From Sphaerolaimus hirsutus (Eukaryota > Nematoda > Chromadorea > Monhysterida > Sphaerolaimidae): 64,000 nucleotides of DNA. Position 1 is the first letter of the stretch; every line of letters starts with the position of its first letter. Both the position numbers and the translations under genes were made by a program. A model generated the notes under the pieces. It saw only the letters and a list, made by a program, of their open reading frames with translations, ran no database searches and was not told the DNA's origin. Where the stretch lies: positions 14,697,504-14,761,503 of the forward strand of contig OZ038460.1 of the NCBI GenBank assembly GCA_964036195.1, written 5' to 3'. Below, in pieces: positions 10,984 to 45,020 of the stretch.

Positions 10984-13900
10984 TCACAAATCAACAGCCG
11001 TTGGCAACAAGTTGACATCTGGTTCCAAAATCGCCTGTTGACTGTGTATCAGCCGCAATTCGAGCACCTCGGGGCCGAGCTCGCCCGTGGGCTGCAGCTG
11101 CCGCGCGTGCGCCAGCGTACGTTTCAGTGTGACAGAGAGTGTGGCCAGAACCTAAATGTGAGGGGGGTACGGGGGCACTTCCAGACCATGTAAAATGTGA
11201 AATGTCATGCAAAGTGTCAAAAGTCATGTAAAATGGCAAATGACCTAGAAAAAAAATATTTTTTTTTTTGATTGATAAATCGACAAATCAAATTTCTCTG
11301 TACTCTACTTTCTATTCTTGTATTTACTTTACTTACACAACTTCTACACGATTCCACACAGTTATTTACTATTTTATTATAAGGCGGCGTTTACACGGAT
11401 TTGCTGTGACGACAAAAAATGCAATTTTTTTAACTGTTCTTGTGGAATCAACAAGAAATATATTACATGTGTGATACCTCAGTTGATCGTGATTGTGCCA
11501 GCTTCACTGCCTGGGGCATACATCAAATTCCATAATTTCCCTAATCACGCACACTAGATCACACTTTTTTCATGTTGTCGGAGGTTTGTCGGAGGGTTTG
11601 TTCTACGCGGCCTCGCTAGCGAGGCCGCGTAGAACAAACCCTCCGACAAAGCTACGACAACAACAAAAATACATTATCTGTTGTGCATTACTGCGTAATC
11701 TATAAAAATTAATTATTGTTCCATGTAATGGGGTCGATCAAATAATGATCAATTGAGGCGTCCGATCTATCTACTTATTGGTTTTCACCCAAAAACATGG
11801 TTGACAAAATCACAATGTTTGTCGTCACAAAGAATCCGTGTAAACACTGCCTAATAAAAAAAAAACACAACAGTGAACAATGCCAAAAGCCAACACCAAC
11901 CTTTCCCACGGATAATTTCAAATCTCCATTGGTCTTGTGCAGCCACAGCAGCAGCAGGGCGGTGAACACGTCGCCGCTGCCCACAAAATTGGCGTCCAAT
12001 CGTTCGATTTCGTAGCGACATCGGACTGCCGGCTTGCCTGAGTTTGGGAAAATTTGATCAAATTCAAATGACAAATATTTTTACTGAAAGAATTTTTTAC
12101 TTATTCAGTCAATTTTTGTGAAAATTTTACGTCAGTTGTAAAGTAGTTTCTTGTCACCTGACAAGGTACAAAATTGGATCACTCACGATCAAAGTATTTT
12201 CATGTAATTTTGTAGTGAAAGTGCAATCAAATTTTTAAATGAAATTTTAATTTTTAAATGAAATTTTGACCAGTGCCACCCACGCATTGAAAAACCGAAA
12301 AAATGAACAACGACACTGCCAAAACCGTTCCCCCGCCTACCATTCGCAGTTAATCTGCTGGCGTAGACGTACATCTTGCTCGGCTCCGGCGCCAAATCCG
12401 TGCTGCTTACCACGATGCATTTACATCCGGCAGAGTGCAGCGCATCCAACGCTGACAGTGCGCCAGTTTCCGTTGAAACTTCCATACCGGATAGTTCCCT
12501 GAAAAAGTTGGTGATGTGGGAAAGTTGATTTAATGTGCCTAGGCACACTAGTTCGCACCGTGACTTCGGTAAAAACTGAAATGGCGATATGGCGACATCC
12601 AGCCTACGCTTATTCTATGTTATATGTTTTCGAGTTTTCAAATTTTCACAGTTTAACTTTCATTAATTTAAATTCAAATTTTAATTAAATAAAATCATTC
12701 AACCAAGTTCTTTAATATGCATTACTAAAAATTTCAGTTTTCACACGAAATCACGGTGAAAACGGTGTGTGTAGGCAAAATGCGCTGACATTTTTTCAAA
12801 TGCGAATGAATAACTAGGTTGAATGATTTACATAAATTTTAATTAATGAAAGTCTTACTTTGAAAACAAGAACACATAGTACACAATAAGTGCACAACAA
12901 GTGGATGTGGCCATGTGGCCATTTCAGTTTTCACTGAAGTCACCGTGCAAACTAGTGTGTGCATGCGCATTGAGATCCATAGCCTACCGCCAAACTCACT
13001 GCAGTTCAAATTGATTGGGTGTGATGACATCGGCCAACGGCGCTACAGTTTTAGCGTAAATTTCCGTTAGTTCGCGAGGTACGTAATAGCGACCCCTGTC
13101 GCCCAGCACTGGGTCGCACACTGCAGAATGAAAGGAGCGCGTTAAATACCGTATTTCTTCTAATAGAAAAGCGCCATTCCAATTTTTTTTCGTAAACTTT
13201 TTTACATGCCGGTCTATTGAAGGCTGACGTTCTATTTTTCACACATTTCTTGAACATAAATTTATTTTTAATGTAATCTTAGCAATATTTTGAAGTCAGG
13301 GCATCAATTTGAAATTTTCATATCTATTTCGATGCTTTGAATGTTAACGCCGTTCATTTTTCATATTTTTGTGCTTTGACACACTTCCAACGTAATTCCT
13401 ACCTGCCGTTCTATCGGAAATGCGCTTCTTTTGGAGGTTAACGGTTCTATTAGAAGACATATGTACGGCAACAGAAAAATATGCTTACAATAAACCCAAA
13501 CAACAAACAACCACAAACCATAGATCAAATTAGGATTCACAGCCCTGAGATCAGCCAAAACATGAGTGATTTTGTCGAGGAACGTCGCGTCGGCGCAGTA
13601 GCCAGTCAACAAGTGGGTGTACTTTGTGTGCAGCCCGTTCAATCGCAGCCCCTCGTACACCTCCCACACCTGGTCGCAGTTGAGCACCTGCCCCTTGCAG
13701 TGCTTGTACCCTGCGCAAGGAAAAATTTCTAGCAGAGGTATTTTGCATTAAAAATGCTGTGCACAGGCAGTAAAAGCACAGCAGTAAAAAACATTAAATA
13801 TGTGTATTATTTGGGGCAGTGCCGCAACTTGTCAAGGTCAAGCGTAAAATGCCATGTAAGATGACAATCAATAAAAAGATTTTATCACTGAACTTTTGAC

Positions 13901-14322
13901 ACCTTCCACGACATTTGACACTTTACAGGGTGCGGGACTGGCACCAGGGGTTCATAAAAATAACTATGGTTGCCGAACTTCTGAAAAAGGTTCGCCACCT
14001 TTATGTAAACATACAGAACCAGGCGGCTCGGCCGAAAATCTCAAATAGCCGAAAATGGCAAACGTCGTTGAAGCACCATAACCACAAGAAACTGATGTAA
14101 AAATACGCCCAACTAAGTCCCCAGAAAAAATTCAAACAACTCAGACCAGTGAAGCACACCCACCAACCAACAAGTATGATTGGAGAACTGAACGGAGTTG
14201 ATAGCGTCCACCTCAACCGTGTGCAGCTGCAGCGGGAACTGAGCGCACTTGTTGCCCACGTAGCCGCGAGCCACGTGACTCTGCACCGACAGCACGCGGC
14301 ACTCGCTCAGGTCCGAGGCCAT
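10984..14322 (-). CDS. PDXK: Pyridoxal kinase
   Basis: Six exons (14172-14322, 13519-13710, 13000-13120, 12341-12498, 11901-12037, 10984-11151) give 308 aa, close to the usual length of animal pyridoxal kinases. The enzyme phosphorylates pyridoxal, pyridoxine and pyridoxamine with ATP in the cytosol (vitamin B6 salvage). Family hallmarks are visible: [16 protein letters not shown] at the N-terminus, [42 protein letters not shown], and the ribokinase-type anion-hole/catalytic motif [12 protein letters not shown] (GSGD, Asp as base). The start is the ATG that opens this conserved N-terminus. An introner-like element lies 22 bp upstream of the ATG. The last intron ends near a decayed introner and contains a MITE with a 66-bp perfect palindrome. 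Confidence 0.95.
11168..11250. mobile_element. Decayed introner end near the last pyridoxal kinase 3' splice site
   Basis: GGGGGCACTTCCAGACCATG followed by TAAAATGTGAAATGTCATGC matches the minus-orientation right half of the introner. The actual splice acceptor (CACATTTAG) lies about 15 bp beyond its decayed CCCCCAG end. Confidence 0.5.
11382..11853. mobile_element. Inverted-repeat element containing a 66-bp perfect palindrome
   Basis: The ends GCGTTTACACGGATTTGCTG and its near complement (11820-11853, ATCCGTGTAAACACTGCC) enclose the palindrome at 11585-11650. Each palindrome arm is 33 bp (TTTGTCGGAGGGTTTGTTCT followed by ACGCGGCCTCGCT). Central pairing is exact, so it can form a cruciform. 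It lies in the last pyridoxal kinase intron. Confidence 0.65.
12540..12975. mobile_element. GCACACTAGTT inverted-repeat MITE
   Basis: The left end GCACACTAGTTCGCACCGTG (about 12543) and the right end CACCGTGCAAACTAGTGTGT (about 12941-12960) are inverted, each next to TTTCAGTTTT/AAAACTGAAA-type sequence. A short palindromic relative is at 25899-25986. It lies inside the pyridoxal kinase intron between exons 3 and 4. Confidence 0.5.
13149..13466. mobile_element. CCGTATTTC MITE, 'TCTAATAGAA' subfamily
   Basis: The left end, preceded by TA, reads CCGTATTTCTTCTAATAGAA. The right end reads GTTCTATTAGAAGACATATG then TACGG. Internal CCGGTCTATTGAAGG and CCGTTCTATCGGAAATG motifs repeat the terminus. 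It lies in a pyridoxal kinase intron. Confidence 0.6.
13811..13944 (-). mobile_element. Introner copy inside a pyridoxal kinase intron
   Basis: The right end TTTACAGGGTGCGGGACTGG then CAC (5' splice-like end on the minus strand, CCCTG|GTGCCAG) pairs with a diverged left end GGGGCAGTGCCGCAACTTGT. It is inside the intron between exons 1 and 2, not at an exon border. Confidence 0.6.
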
Positions 14323-14343
14323 GCTGCGCGCGGCACTACTGAA

Positions 14344-14513
14344 CTGGGGGCAGTCCCGGACCCTGGAAGATGGAAAATGTCACGCAAAGTGTCAAAAGTC
14401 ATGGAAAATGCCCTGCAAAATGGCAACCGAGTTGCCATTTTGCAGGGCATTTTCCATGACTTTTGACACTTTGCATGGCATTTGACAGTTTACAGAGTCT
14501 GGGACTCCCTCCA
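14344..14513 (-). mobile_element. Introner copy in the pyridoxal kinase 5' leader
   Basis: The minus-strand 3' end is canonical (CCGGGACTGCCCCCAG|TTC), 22 bp before the ATG. The hairpin body is intact (TGCCCTGCAAAATGGCAACC and its complement). The expected 5' GTGCC end is changed to GGAGGGAGTCCCAG, so a GT donor is lost or lies elsewhere. It is probably a leader intron or a recently inactivated one. Confidence 0.6.
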
Positions 14514-14606
14514 GGTTCAAGGATTACTTGTATTCTAGATTACAATAGGGTAAATAAGATGGCCTTGCGCCAAATAAATGACAGTAGCAATCTGGCAAAG
14601 CTGGCC

Positions 14607-14835
14607 CTGTAGGAATGGCGGCCCGCGCTTTAGTTGACACATGAGTCAACTGGTCTGTGTCAACTCAAATTTCGGCTTCACATGGCGCAGAGCGATCTCA
14701 AATGCACACGCGGCAATGTTGAAAAATAAATATTACGGCATGTGCATTGCAAGATCGGTCTGAGACACATGAAGTCGAAATATAAGTTGACACAGACCAG
14801 TTGACACACATGTGTCAACTACTGTGGGCCGCCAT
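14607..14835. mobile_element. GGCGGCCC palindromic MITE
   Basis: The ends GGCGGCCCGCGCTTTAGTTG and GTGGGCCGCC are inverted. Inside, GTTGACACATGAGTCAACTG / CAGTTGACACACATGTGTCA and CAGAGCGATCTCAAATGCAC / GTGCATTGCAAGATCGGTCT pair. A related copy abuts the assembly gap at 56180-56325. Confidence 0.6.
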
Positions 14836-14999
14836 AAGTGCATGTGCAAAGTTTAGCTGCGTGCGCAAGCAATCAAATTTTCATGTTCAAAGCCGATCGC
14901 AAGGTTACATCTGCGCAGATATCCACGATTTCTCGAACTAAAGAGAATTTTCTTCTTCAGAATGCACTCACAGGTTGAACGGACCAAATTGTAGTTAGC

Positions 15000-15293
15000 A
15001 CTGAAAAAATCGTCAATTTTAAGAAAATACAATTAAATATAATCGCAGAAAATCTCCCAAGAAAAAATCTTAAATCCCAAATATTAAATCTCTCTCAAAA
15101 AACCTGGAAAAAATATAAAAAATATATCAGAATTTGAGAGATATTCTGGTATTTTTAAAAATCTCAGAAAATCTCTCAAAACTAAAAAATACAATTAAAT
15201 CTCTCTAGAAAATTGTGAAGTAAATATAAATCTCATAAAATCTTATATTTTCTGAGATTTTTTGAATATAAATCTCCCAGAGATTTTTTTCAA
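15000..15293. mobile_element. hAT-like MITE with TAGCAYTGAAAAA ends
   Basis: The left end TAGCACTGAAAAAATCGTCA and the right end TTTTTTCAATGCTA are inverted. The flanks ATTGTAGT and ATCGTAGT match at 7 of 8 positions, a likely 8-bp target duplication. The interior is AAATCTC / GAGATTT-rich. A relative starts at 29521 (TAGCATTGAAAAATGGGTGA). Confidence 0.5.
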
Positions 15294-15888
15294 TGCTAAT
15301 CGTAGTGCGCAGTTGTGATTTTCTTAGCTGCCGCGCTTACACCTTCAAATGAAACATTCACAAACTAAAATACCAATCTGTCTGCCATTTGAGGCAAAGA
15401 TAAAAGAAAAGTTATATTTTAACTAGTGTGCGTAATTCAAACAATGCTGGAATTTGTTTTATTAGGCACTGATATGTGATGTAATGCACAAGTGACTAAT
15501 GAGCTGACTTATTTGGAAAGATAAAACTATTCTACAGCGATCTTAGAGGTTGATTCACCATTGATAAAAATACTTTTGTACATACGGAATCAATAGCACA
15601 TCATCACAGGTTCAATATGAAGGTAAAAATGCACAACCACAACACATTAAAAAGGTGATAAAACAGTGTAAAGGTGAAAAAAGCGCTGAGAAAGCATAAA
15701 AGCGAGAAAAATGTACATAATTGTAAGTACCATGAGGACGTAAAGATCAAAGGAATGAAGCCGCGAAGTGGTAGATGAGTTAATCCATCAAAATATGCAT
15801 ACGCACGCAGACTTCAAATAAAAAGTTATCACCACCAAAAAATGATGTAATTACAATCAAACAATAAGAACCCGTAAAAACCGTCCAT

Positions 15889-37731
<21,843 letters not shown>

Positions 37732-39699
37732 GTTGAGAAGGCTTCAATTTGGATCAAATTTCCATGTGGCAGTGAAAAATAGATAATTTTCTAAAAATGG
37801 TCGACAACCGAGCATAGACCCGGCGCGATGGAATCATAAAACCGTATGGTAAATAAATATAACTTTGGAATAGCGTTTAGGGGCGGGAAAAGCCTGAAAT
37901 TTCGGAATTTCGTTTGGTGAGTGAAAAGTTAGAAAAACGCGCCAGAATGATTCAGCAGGCGTACAAAACAAAACTTACCAAAACCGAATTCAATACGGAT
38001 GCGTACAATTAGTATACATAACTAAATACACGTGTATACCATCAAACGCATACGCGCATACAGGGTTTCAGCGTCAATAATGAGTCACTGCCGCTGCCAG
38101 CGCATGCGAAGCGGCGCGGCACATTTTTATTTGCTCTGAGCGAAATTTGCAGTGGGTACACTGTCATATGTATATTCCTAACCGCAAAGCGGGTGCATGT
38201 GCATTTTCCGGATTTTATACAAGGCCATACCTAATGATTGAGAGCGAAAAAGGTCAGATAGATAGATTTCGGGTGGAAAAATTGTAAATTGTGACAACAC
38301 CCAAGTAAATTTTTTTTTGATCACAACATCAGATGTGGCATTACTCGTGATGTTTAGATATGTTTTTTGCTCTCTTCGAATTGTCTAAAATGCCGCAGCT
38401 AGTGATGGAAAGGCACCGGGGCACCGGTGCTAGGCACCAAAACGCACTGGTGCGGTACCATTATCAGAGGTGCCCTGCCGGCGCAGGTGCCATTTTTTCG
38501 GTAATGGCACCGGTACTGGTGTGGTGCGGTGCCATATTTCCCGGTGCCTTCACCATCACTAGCAGCAGCACACCCGAGAGACAAAAGTACGAAATACCTA
38601 AATAACGCGTCCATAATGCAGGCACACGTGCGTTGGCAATGCATTCTGGTGCACTTCAATGCATTTCGTTTTGTTGACACAGCACACTCGCCAAGGTGGA
38701 CTATGATATTTATATATAAAAACATTTGAAGTTCACTATACTATGTTCAAGTGACCATCGTCGATGGAAAGACAGCTAATTTTGAAGGGTTTTTTTGAGG
38801 TTGGGCAGTGAAAATACACCTGGCAATTTTCAGCCCATAAAATCGCGGCATTCACGCGCCAAATACGGGTGAAAATTTATCTGAGAATGTCGATAAAATT
38901 TTCTCATAGGTCAATAAAATACAATGACATGTGGGGCAATCATTCGACAGCCAGTGCATTGAATCTAGAGCATGAAACAAGATTCATATATAACCACAAT
39001 ATATCAGTCACATGTAAAGATGGCAAACGGAAATTTGACAACTTTTTGGAATTTTCGATTTTTTTATAGATTTTTTTTGTGCACTACTAGAAAAAAAAAC
39101 ACTTAAATTTTTTTCTAGAATAATTCGAAAATAGTTTTCAAATGTCCGCAGTATTTTTAGTCGAAAATACATGAATAAAATGCAGAAACGTAATTCAAAA
39201 GTTTTATTAACATGGACATTTTCATGAAACACAAATTAAAAACAAAACTATTTCGAAAGAGTTTGCCATCGCTATTCACATGAGACCACGCATAGATCAA
39301 GGCGCTGATCATGCACACAAACATAATGTGACAGACACGAAAAGGAGCTGTTTTGCCGCATCCATGCAAAAGGCTAGATAAGAGTCGATTTTGTTGCCGC
39401 AGGATGTCGCTCCGTGTTCCAGAATTATCATGCAGAAAATTATTCCATGATTTACAAAAAAAAACGTCCGAAAACAGCGTTCCATTCACACGGGACATTC
39501 GCGCGCGGTGAAATAATCGCATAATGGATATATGTGAAAACATAATGTTGGCAAAAGAAATTTGCTTTAACGAGCAGGCGAAAAATTAAAAAAATTGACG
39601 AAATGGTAAACAGCACAATGCTGGGGGCAGAACGGCTGAGCAATATACATTTACAAATTTTCATCAGCGATTGTCACAGAATGTTCATTAATTACCGTT
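37732..39699. other. Intergenic stretch between myosin start and SET gene end
   Basis: No gene is supported. It contains hAT copy 3 (38400-38561). The presumed myosin promoter and 5' UTR lie just above 37731. The frames at 38860-39660 are AT-rich and unsupported. Confidence 0.5.
38400..38561. mobile_element. hAT-like MITE with GGCACC arms, copy 3 (short)
   Basis: TAGTGATGGAAAGGCACCGG and GGTGCCTTCACCATCACTA form inverted ends. The flanks GCCGCAGC (38392-38399) and GCAGCAGC (38562-38569) match at 7 of 8 bases. The long central part of copies 1 and 2 is absent. Confidence 0.8.
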
Positions 39700-41919
39700 T
39701 CAAATCGAACCATCATAAGGCAAAAATCCACGACAAGTAGCGGCACCACATAAACACGCTTTACCAGACACAAAATCATTTTCACCCATCAAACTTCCAT
39801 AACAATAACACAACTGTTCACCCTTCTTCACATCACGACAAGTGTAAAAGGCGACCCGAGGTATATTCCATTTGTATCGAACCAGCGTTACGCGGCAGTT
39901 TGGATCGCACGAGTGGTTCAGGAAGCGGCCGATGTTGCCCTTGAAGCCGGGGTCGATGAAGGTGCGCAGGGTGGACGGTGTACCTGGAAGTTTGGTGTTC
40001 CGTTTTGCAGTGTGTGGAAGAGCACGATCAGTGTTCCTAAAATCTCGGAAGGTTTTTTTAATTAACTTTATACTTAATTTTTTTTTCAGAGAAATTTGAT
40101 TATATTATATTTTTTGAGATTATATTTACCCTAATTATATTTTCACAGAAACACCCATTTTTGGAAAGCTAAGCACGAATCCTATCCGTTTTTTACCCCG
40201 TCCGAAATGCATTTCTTCCGGATATCAAATTTGCGATTAAAATTTGTACCCCCTAGAGTATACAAAAATCGCACAATCTCGTGGGGAAATCTCGTAATGA
40301 AATATTTCCAATGCCAGATTTGGGAGCTAAAAAATTATAAAAATCAGAGCTTATTCAAGATGATGTGTTGCATTTTATTGATTTGACATATTTTGTCACT
40401 TGACAGTACAGTAAGTAGGTAAAAAACAGTAGGTAACAAACAGTCCCTGGAAACAAACCATCACTAACAATGTGCTCCCGAACTTCAAACACATAATTGT
40501 GTTTCCTGCCCGGCTGGGTAGAGCGGCGTCTGGCTTCGTGAATGTCGATTATCTCGCCAATATATTCACAAATAAATGTATTATTTGGAATGTCCGCGGC
40601 GGCAAAAACGCCCTGGCCGATGCATGTTTCCGAGCATGATTTGACCTGAAAATGTCAGAATTTTTTTCGTGTGACATGCGACATGAACAGCGGGTAATTT
40701 AGATAGTAAATGGCTGCGCCAGCTGGCTGCGCTGGCTCGCATTCGAACGTTTTTGAATTTAGAACTATTTAGAAATTTGGAAATGAGAGATAAATGGAAC
40801 ATGACGTGTTTTGAACGTGAACAAATTTGGGCCCTGATGCAAATGCGCGATGGATAACAAATCCCCCCTAAATTTTGGCCCTATAGTAAAGAAATTGAGC
40901 CATGGCGCTGGCGCCATTTGTAGGCGCCAACGCCATGGCAGTAATGGCGCTGGCGTTGGCGCCAACGTCTACTATATAGGTATCTTTATATACCTATATT
41001 TCGTACAAGAATCATGTTGAGTACCTTTCTAACGCTGTTAGATTCCGGAAAAATACATAGTAATCATTGGGTGGGTATTTGCGCGCTTGCGCGCAAAAAA
41101 TTTTGCGTGCAAATTTTGCAAAAAAAATCTTGCGTGCCAAACTTCACCTGAAGGTACGAACATTAGACTATAAGGCGTTATACGAACATGTCAACAAAAA
41201 AATGGATATTTTTGACACAAATCACCACTTATAATGCTATCCCATGGCTCCACAGCCATTGTATGGTCATATATTACATCACAGAGTATTGCCACTGTCT
41301 TCTATACCTATATATGTTGACACAAGGTCATATCTGGGAAATTAAAAAAAAACGTTTTTTTTATTAAGAAACGTTGTTTTTTTAAACCATCGAGTTAAAA
41401 AAAACGTTTTTTTTCCAACCCTAAATGTGACTTCAAAAAATCTCCCAGCATAGAAAAGTTTGATCAAAATGAGAAAATGTCAACTAGTGTGTGTACGGTC
41501 ATTTTTACAACAATGACACCCTGAACAAAGGATGAAAATGAAAGGATGTAAACACGTGTTCTAACCAGTAAACACGGATGCGGTCCCTTCTGTACAACTC
41601 TATTCTCGCATAAATCAGGACAGCACGCGCAGTCGCTGCCGCATTCCAATTTCAAAGCGCCACCGGAAGCCACGCTGCCTACAGTACATATCGACTGTAC
41701 AGTAACGCCGCGGTGGACTTTTTTTGGCAGTGTGCCAAAAGACGGTAACTGACCGTACGCAACGCAGAAACACTCGTTACTCGCGCATGCGGCATTCGAA
41801 CTGCCGGAATAATTTGCGCAGTAGCAGCCGGCAATAACTTCAGAGAATAGCGCCTCGTCACAGCCGGGGCCGGGCACCAAATCGGACAACGAAACGAATT
41901 TTGAAACACTTTCGTCCAT
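39700..41919 (-). CDS. SET-domain histone lysine methyltransferase (pre-SET/SET/post-SET)
   Basis: Three exons (41566-41919, 40459-40645, 39700-39983) give 274 aa with matching phases. Residues about 20-108 are a Cys-rich pre-SET zinc cluster (GCYC, CECF-like NECFC, CGSDCACCPDLC), followed by NRVVQKG. The SET core shows GQGVFAAADIP, FICEYIGEI, NIGRFLNHSCDPNC (cofactor and knot motif) and CYCYGS. The post-SET is CLCGAATCRGFLP, supplying the Cys that close the active site. The pre-SET places it with the SUV39/SETMAR-type H3 methyltransferases; the short length without chromodomain or ankyrins is like SETMAR (without transposase) or nematode SET-23. The exact target residue cannot be read from sequence. 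The start is the first ATG before the pre-SET domain. Intron 2 holds a GAGATTTT-type repeat. Confidence 0.92.
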
Positions 41920-42457
41920 AAGAAAATTATTTTTGTAGACCTGAAGGTATACGCAAAGAACAATCAAATGTTGGAAGACTTTCGTAAGTTGGAGGTCAAT
42001 TTCGCCGAAATATCACTTATTTTTCATACTTCCGTCATTAACTGGGTACCAGAATCGCGCTGTCCGACTGAAGGCTGCGTTGTAAGACGTATCACGCGTA
42101 TAATTCCACGAGATTACGAGAAAAAACGACCTGGAATAATGCCAAACCTGTAATTCGAGCGCGCATATAACCCAACGCCGAGAGAACAGAGCGCCCTACC
42201 ACGCGATATAAAATTTTCTATGCCCTATCAGACGAAAGTCGAAATCACATAATTGACCAAAATTTACTTGACACCATCTTGTTGTCAACACGTTCCATCT
42301 TGTGTGTGCGCCCATTCCTAGGAAACACGTTAGATCAAAAACAAAAGTGCCATCGAATGATAATCCACATGGTACACACGAAAACGGACTTCATTTCGTC
42401 AACTTCGCTCATCACAAACAAAGCTATTGTAAGCACAAATCCCCTCGCACAAGTGGT
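41920..42457. other. Intergenic stretch between SET gene and histone H4
   Basis: No gene seen. It should carry the SET gene promoter (minus strand, above 41919) and the histone 3' downstream region. Confidence 0.4.
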
Positions 42458-42473
42458 GGCCCTTAAGAGGGCC
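42458..42473 (-). terminator. Histone mRNA 3' stem-loop
   Basis: On the minus strand GGCCCTCTTAAGGGCC, flanked by AAC before and ACCA after, lies 38 nt past the H4 stop. A 6-bp stem with a four-base loop, CAAC/ACCA flanks and this spacing match the metazoan replication-dependent histone stem-loop bound by SLBP. It directs non-polyadenylated 3' end formation. Confidence 0.9.
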
Positions 42474-42511
42474 GTTGGGTTAAAAAGTCCACACATCACA
42501 ATCACAGCCGC

Positions 42512-42976
<465 letters not shown>

Positions 42977-43055
42977 TTATTTTTATGCATTGGTCATCGA
43001 GTCATGTACTTATAAATTATCAGACTGTTCTAGCTTCAATTGCACATATCATTTA

Positions 43056-44485
43056 CCGTATTACCTTGAATTATTCCCCCCTTGAATTAACCCCCCCTCG
43101 AAATACCCCCCTAAAATTCGGCTGAGGAAATAATAAACCCCCCTTGAAATACCCCCCTATCATTGAGTGTAAAGAGAACGTACATGACAAATACCGCAGT
43201 TTGTGATCTGTACAATGCAGGACATATGTAAAAACTGAAGATTGAGTGACGTTAGGGGAAGGGTTTATGTGTATATACAGTTATATATACCTATAAAGAC
43301 GTATACATCTTTGTAATGATTTGATTTTTCTACGTCAGAGTATGGGGAATTTCCGAAAATTTTTGGTGAAAAAATAGACCCCCCTCGAATTAGGGTTCAA
43401 ACGATATGACTTTTCGATATCGATATTCGATATTTTTTCTGAAACTCGATATCGATATTCGATATTCGATATTTTTTTGTGAAACTCGATATCGATATTC
43501 AATATTTGATATTTTTTTCTGAAACTCGATATTCGATATCAATACGATATGGAACCTTGATATCAATATTCGATATTCGATTTTTAAAAATGGTCGATAT
43601 TCGATATTTTTGATTTTTGATATTGCGATTTGCTTTTGGTATAGCAAGGCACATTTCAAGTGACATATTGTATTTTCATGTGGTTGCACACATGGTTAAT
43701 CATCTCTTTATTTCGAGGTAATACGGTACATCAATTTCATGGTATGCTTATATTTGTTTTTTCTAGTTTTGTATTTTTTGTATAGGCCATAATCTTCAAC
43801 TGGTTCCCCATAAATAATAAAAATATCCTCTGTCGAGGCGATAAAAGAAGTATATTGCTCTTTTATGTGTGCATCTATCCTTCATTGCATCACTTGCATC
43901 ACTGTTTGTAGATTTACCCATAGAAAACGTCTGCGCTAGTGCATCACCCTGCACACGTGCCTAGTTATTGTTTACTTTTTACAAATGCACACATGGGTGC
44001 TTGCCAACATTTGAATTAGCTGTCGGTCTGCCCGGTATTTGCTGTAATCTTTGAAAAACAGCATAGTGCCTGGTAGTGCGCCATAAATCACTGCAGGATA
44101 ACGATGGCAAACAATAGCTCAAAAACAATTCAAATTTTTTGTTGAAGTTTTTCAAATTTTCATTTCACCACTAAAAAGCACTTTAAAATCGATTTTTTTC
44201 CAGTAATTTTGGCTAAAAATGCATATAAAATGTTGAAAATCAACCCAAAAAATCAATTATCCATTGAACAAAATGTTACACTTTTCATCGGGTTTGCCAT
44301 CTTTACGCAAGCCCCAGTTAGTGCTTGGGACGGGCAGAGAAATGTTCAGTTTAAAAACATCCAAATTGCAGATACATGCAAAATATTGCCCCCCCCTCGA
44401 AATACTCCCCTCGTTTAACCCCCCCCCCCCACAAAATTCTCACTATGAAACAATCACCCCCAAGGAATATTTCGAGGAAATACGG
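43056..44485. mobile_element. CCGTATT-type element, 1.43 kb, TA-flanked
   Basis: Flanking TA pairs at 43054-43055 and 44486-44487. The left end is CCGTATTACCTTGAATTATT then CCCCCC, and the right end ATTTCGAGGAAATACGG. Repeated CTTGAATTAACCCCCC and CTCGAAATACCCCCC motifs occur near each end. TA flanks suggest mobilisation by a Tc1/mariner-type transposase; none is encoded. Confidence 0.65.
43395..43620. repeat. GATATC/TCGATATTCGATAT palindromic satellite
   Basis: TCGATATCGATATTCGATAT-type units, each followed by a TTTTTTCTGAAAC spacer, repeat about five times. Almost every unit is self-complementary. It lies within the 1.43 kb element. Confidence 0.8.
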
Positions 44486-44536
44486 TACCTATAAATGTGA
44501 ATGTATAAGTAGCAGATGGTAATCAATATTGTAGCG

Positions 44537-45020
44537 ACTAGTGGTGGAAAAAGCGCCATGGCACTTTCACGAACTCAGCGCAACGAGCCAAAAGCGTCAC
44601 GAAGCTTTTCCAACGCTAAGCGCCATGGTGCTTTTTATGGGCATGGCGCCAGGCCTTGTGATGTGAAAAGCGCCAAAAGCGCCATGGCGCTTTTCCGACC
44701 CCTAGCGCCAAGCGCCAATGGCGCCAGAGCCAAATAGCGCCAAGCGCCAGAAGCGCCATGGCGCTTTTCCGACCCCTAGCGCCAAGCGCCAATGGCGCCA
44801 GAGCCAAATAGCGTCAAGGGCCAGAAGCGCCATGACGCTTTTTGCTTTGGCGCTAGCCCGATGCACCAGCGCCAGGCATTTTGTTCCTGGCTCCGGTCAA
44901 AAATAGTGCCGTGCGCCAAAAGCGCCATGGCGCCACAGCAAAATAGCGCCAAGCGCCAAAAGCGCCATGGCTCTTTTTGCTTTGGCGCTAGCGCCATGGA
45001 AGTTTCACCTGACTACTCGT
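44537..45020. repeat. GCGCCATGG-rich repeat element
   Basis: AAGCGCCAAAAGCGCCATGG and GGCGCTAGCGCC units repeat throughout, with three copies of AGCGCCAAGCGCCAATGGCG-like blocks. The ends TAGTGGTGGAAA and TTTCACCTGACTA are weakly inverted. No target duplication was found. Related hexamer clusters lie at 40890-40970 and 48050-48125. Confidence 0.55.

Larger units (their letters stand above)
14514..15888. other. Intergenic stretch upstream of pyridoxal kinase
   Basis: No coding exon is recognised. It holds a palindromic GGCGGCCC MITE (14607-14835) and a hAT-like AT-rich MITE (about 15000-15293). The region 15300-15880, just past the myosin stop, shows nothing else I can support and presumably includes the myosin 3' UTR. 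Confidence 0.5.

Noticed and set aside
44537-45020. hAT target duplication for the GCGCCATGG element
   Set aside because: The ends are only weakly inverted and the flanking 8-mers do not match.
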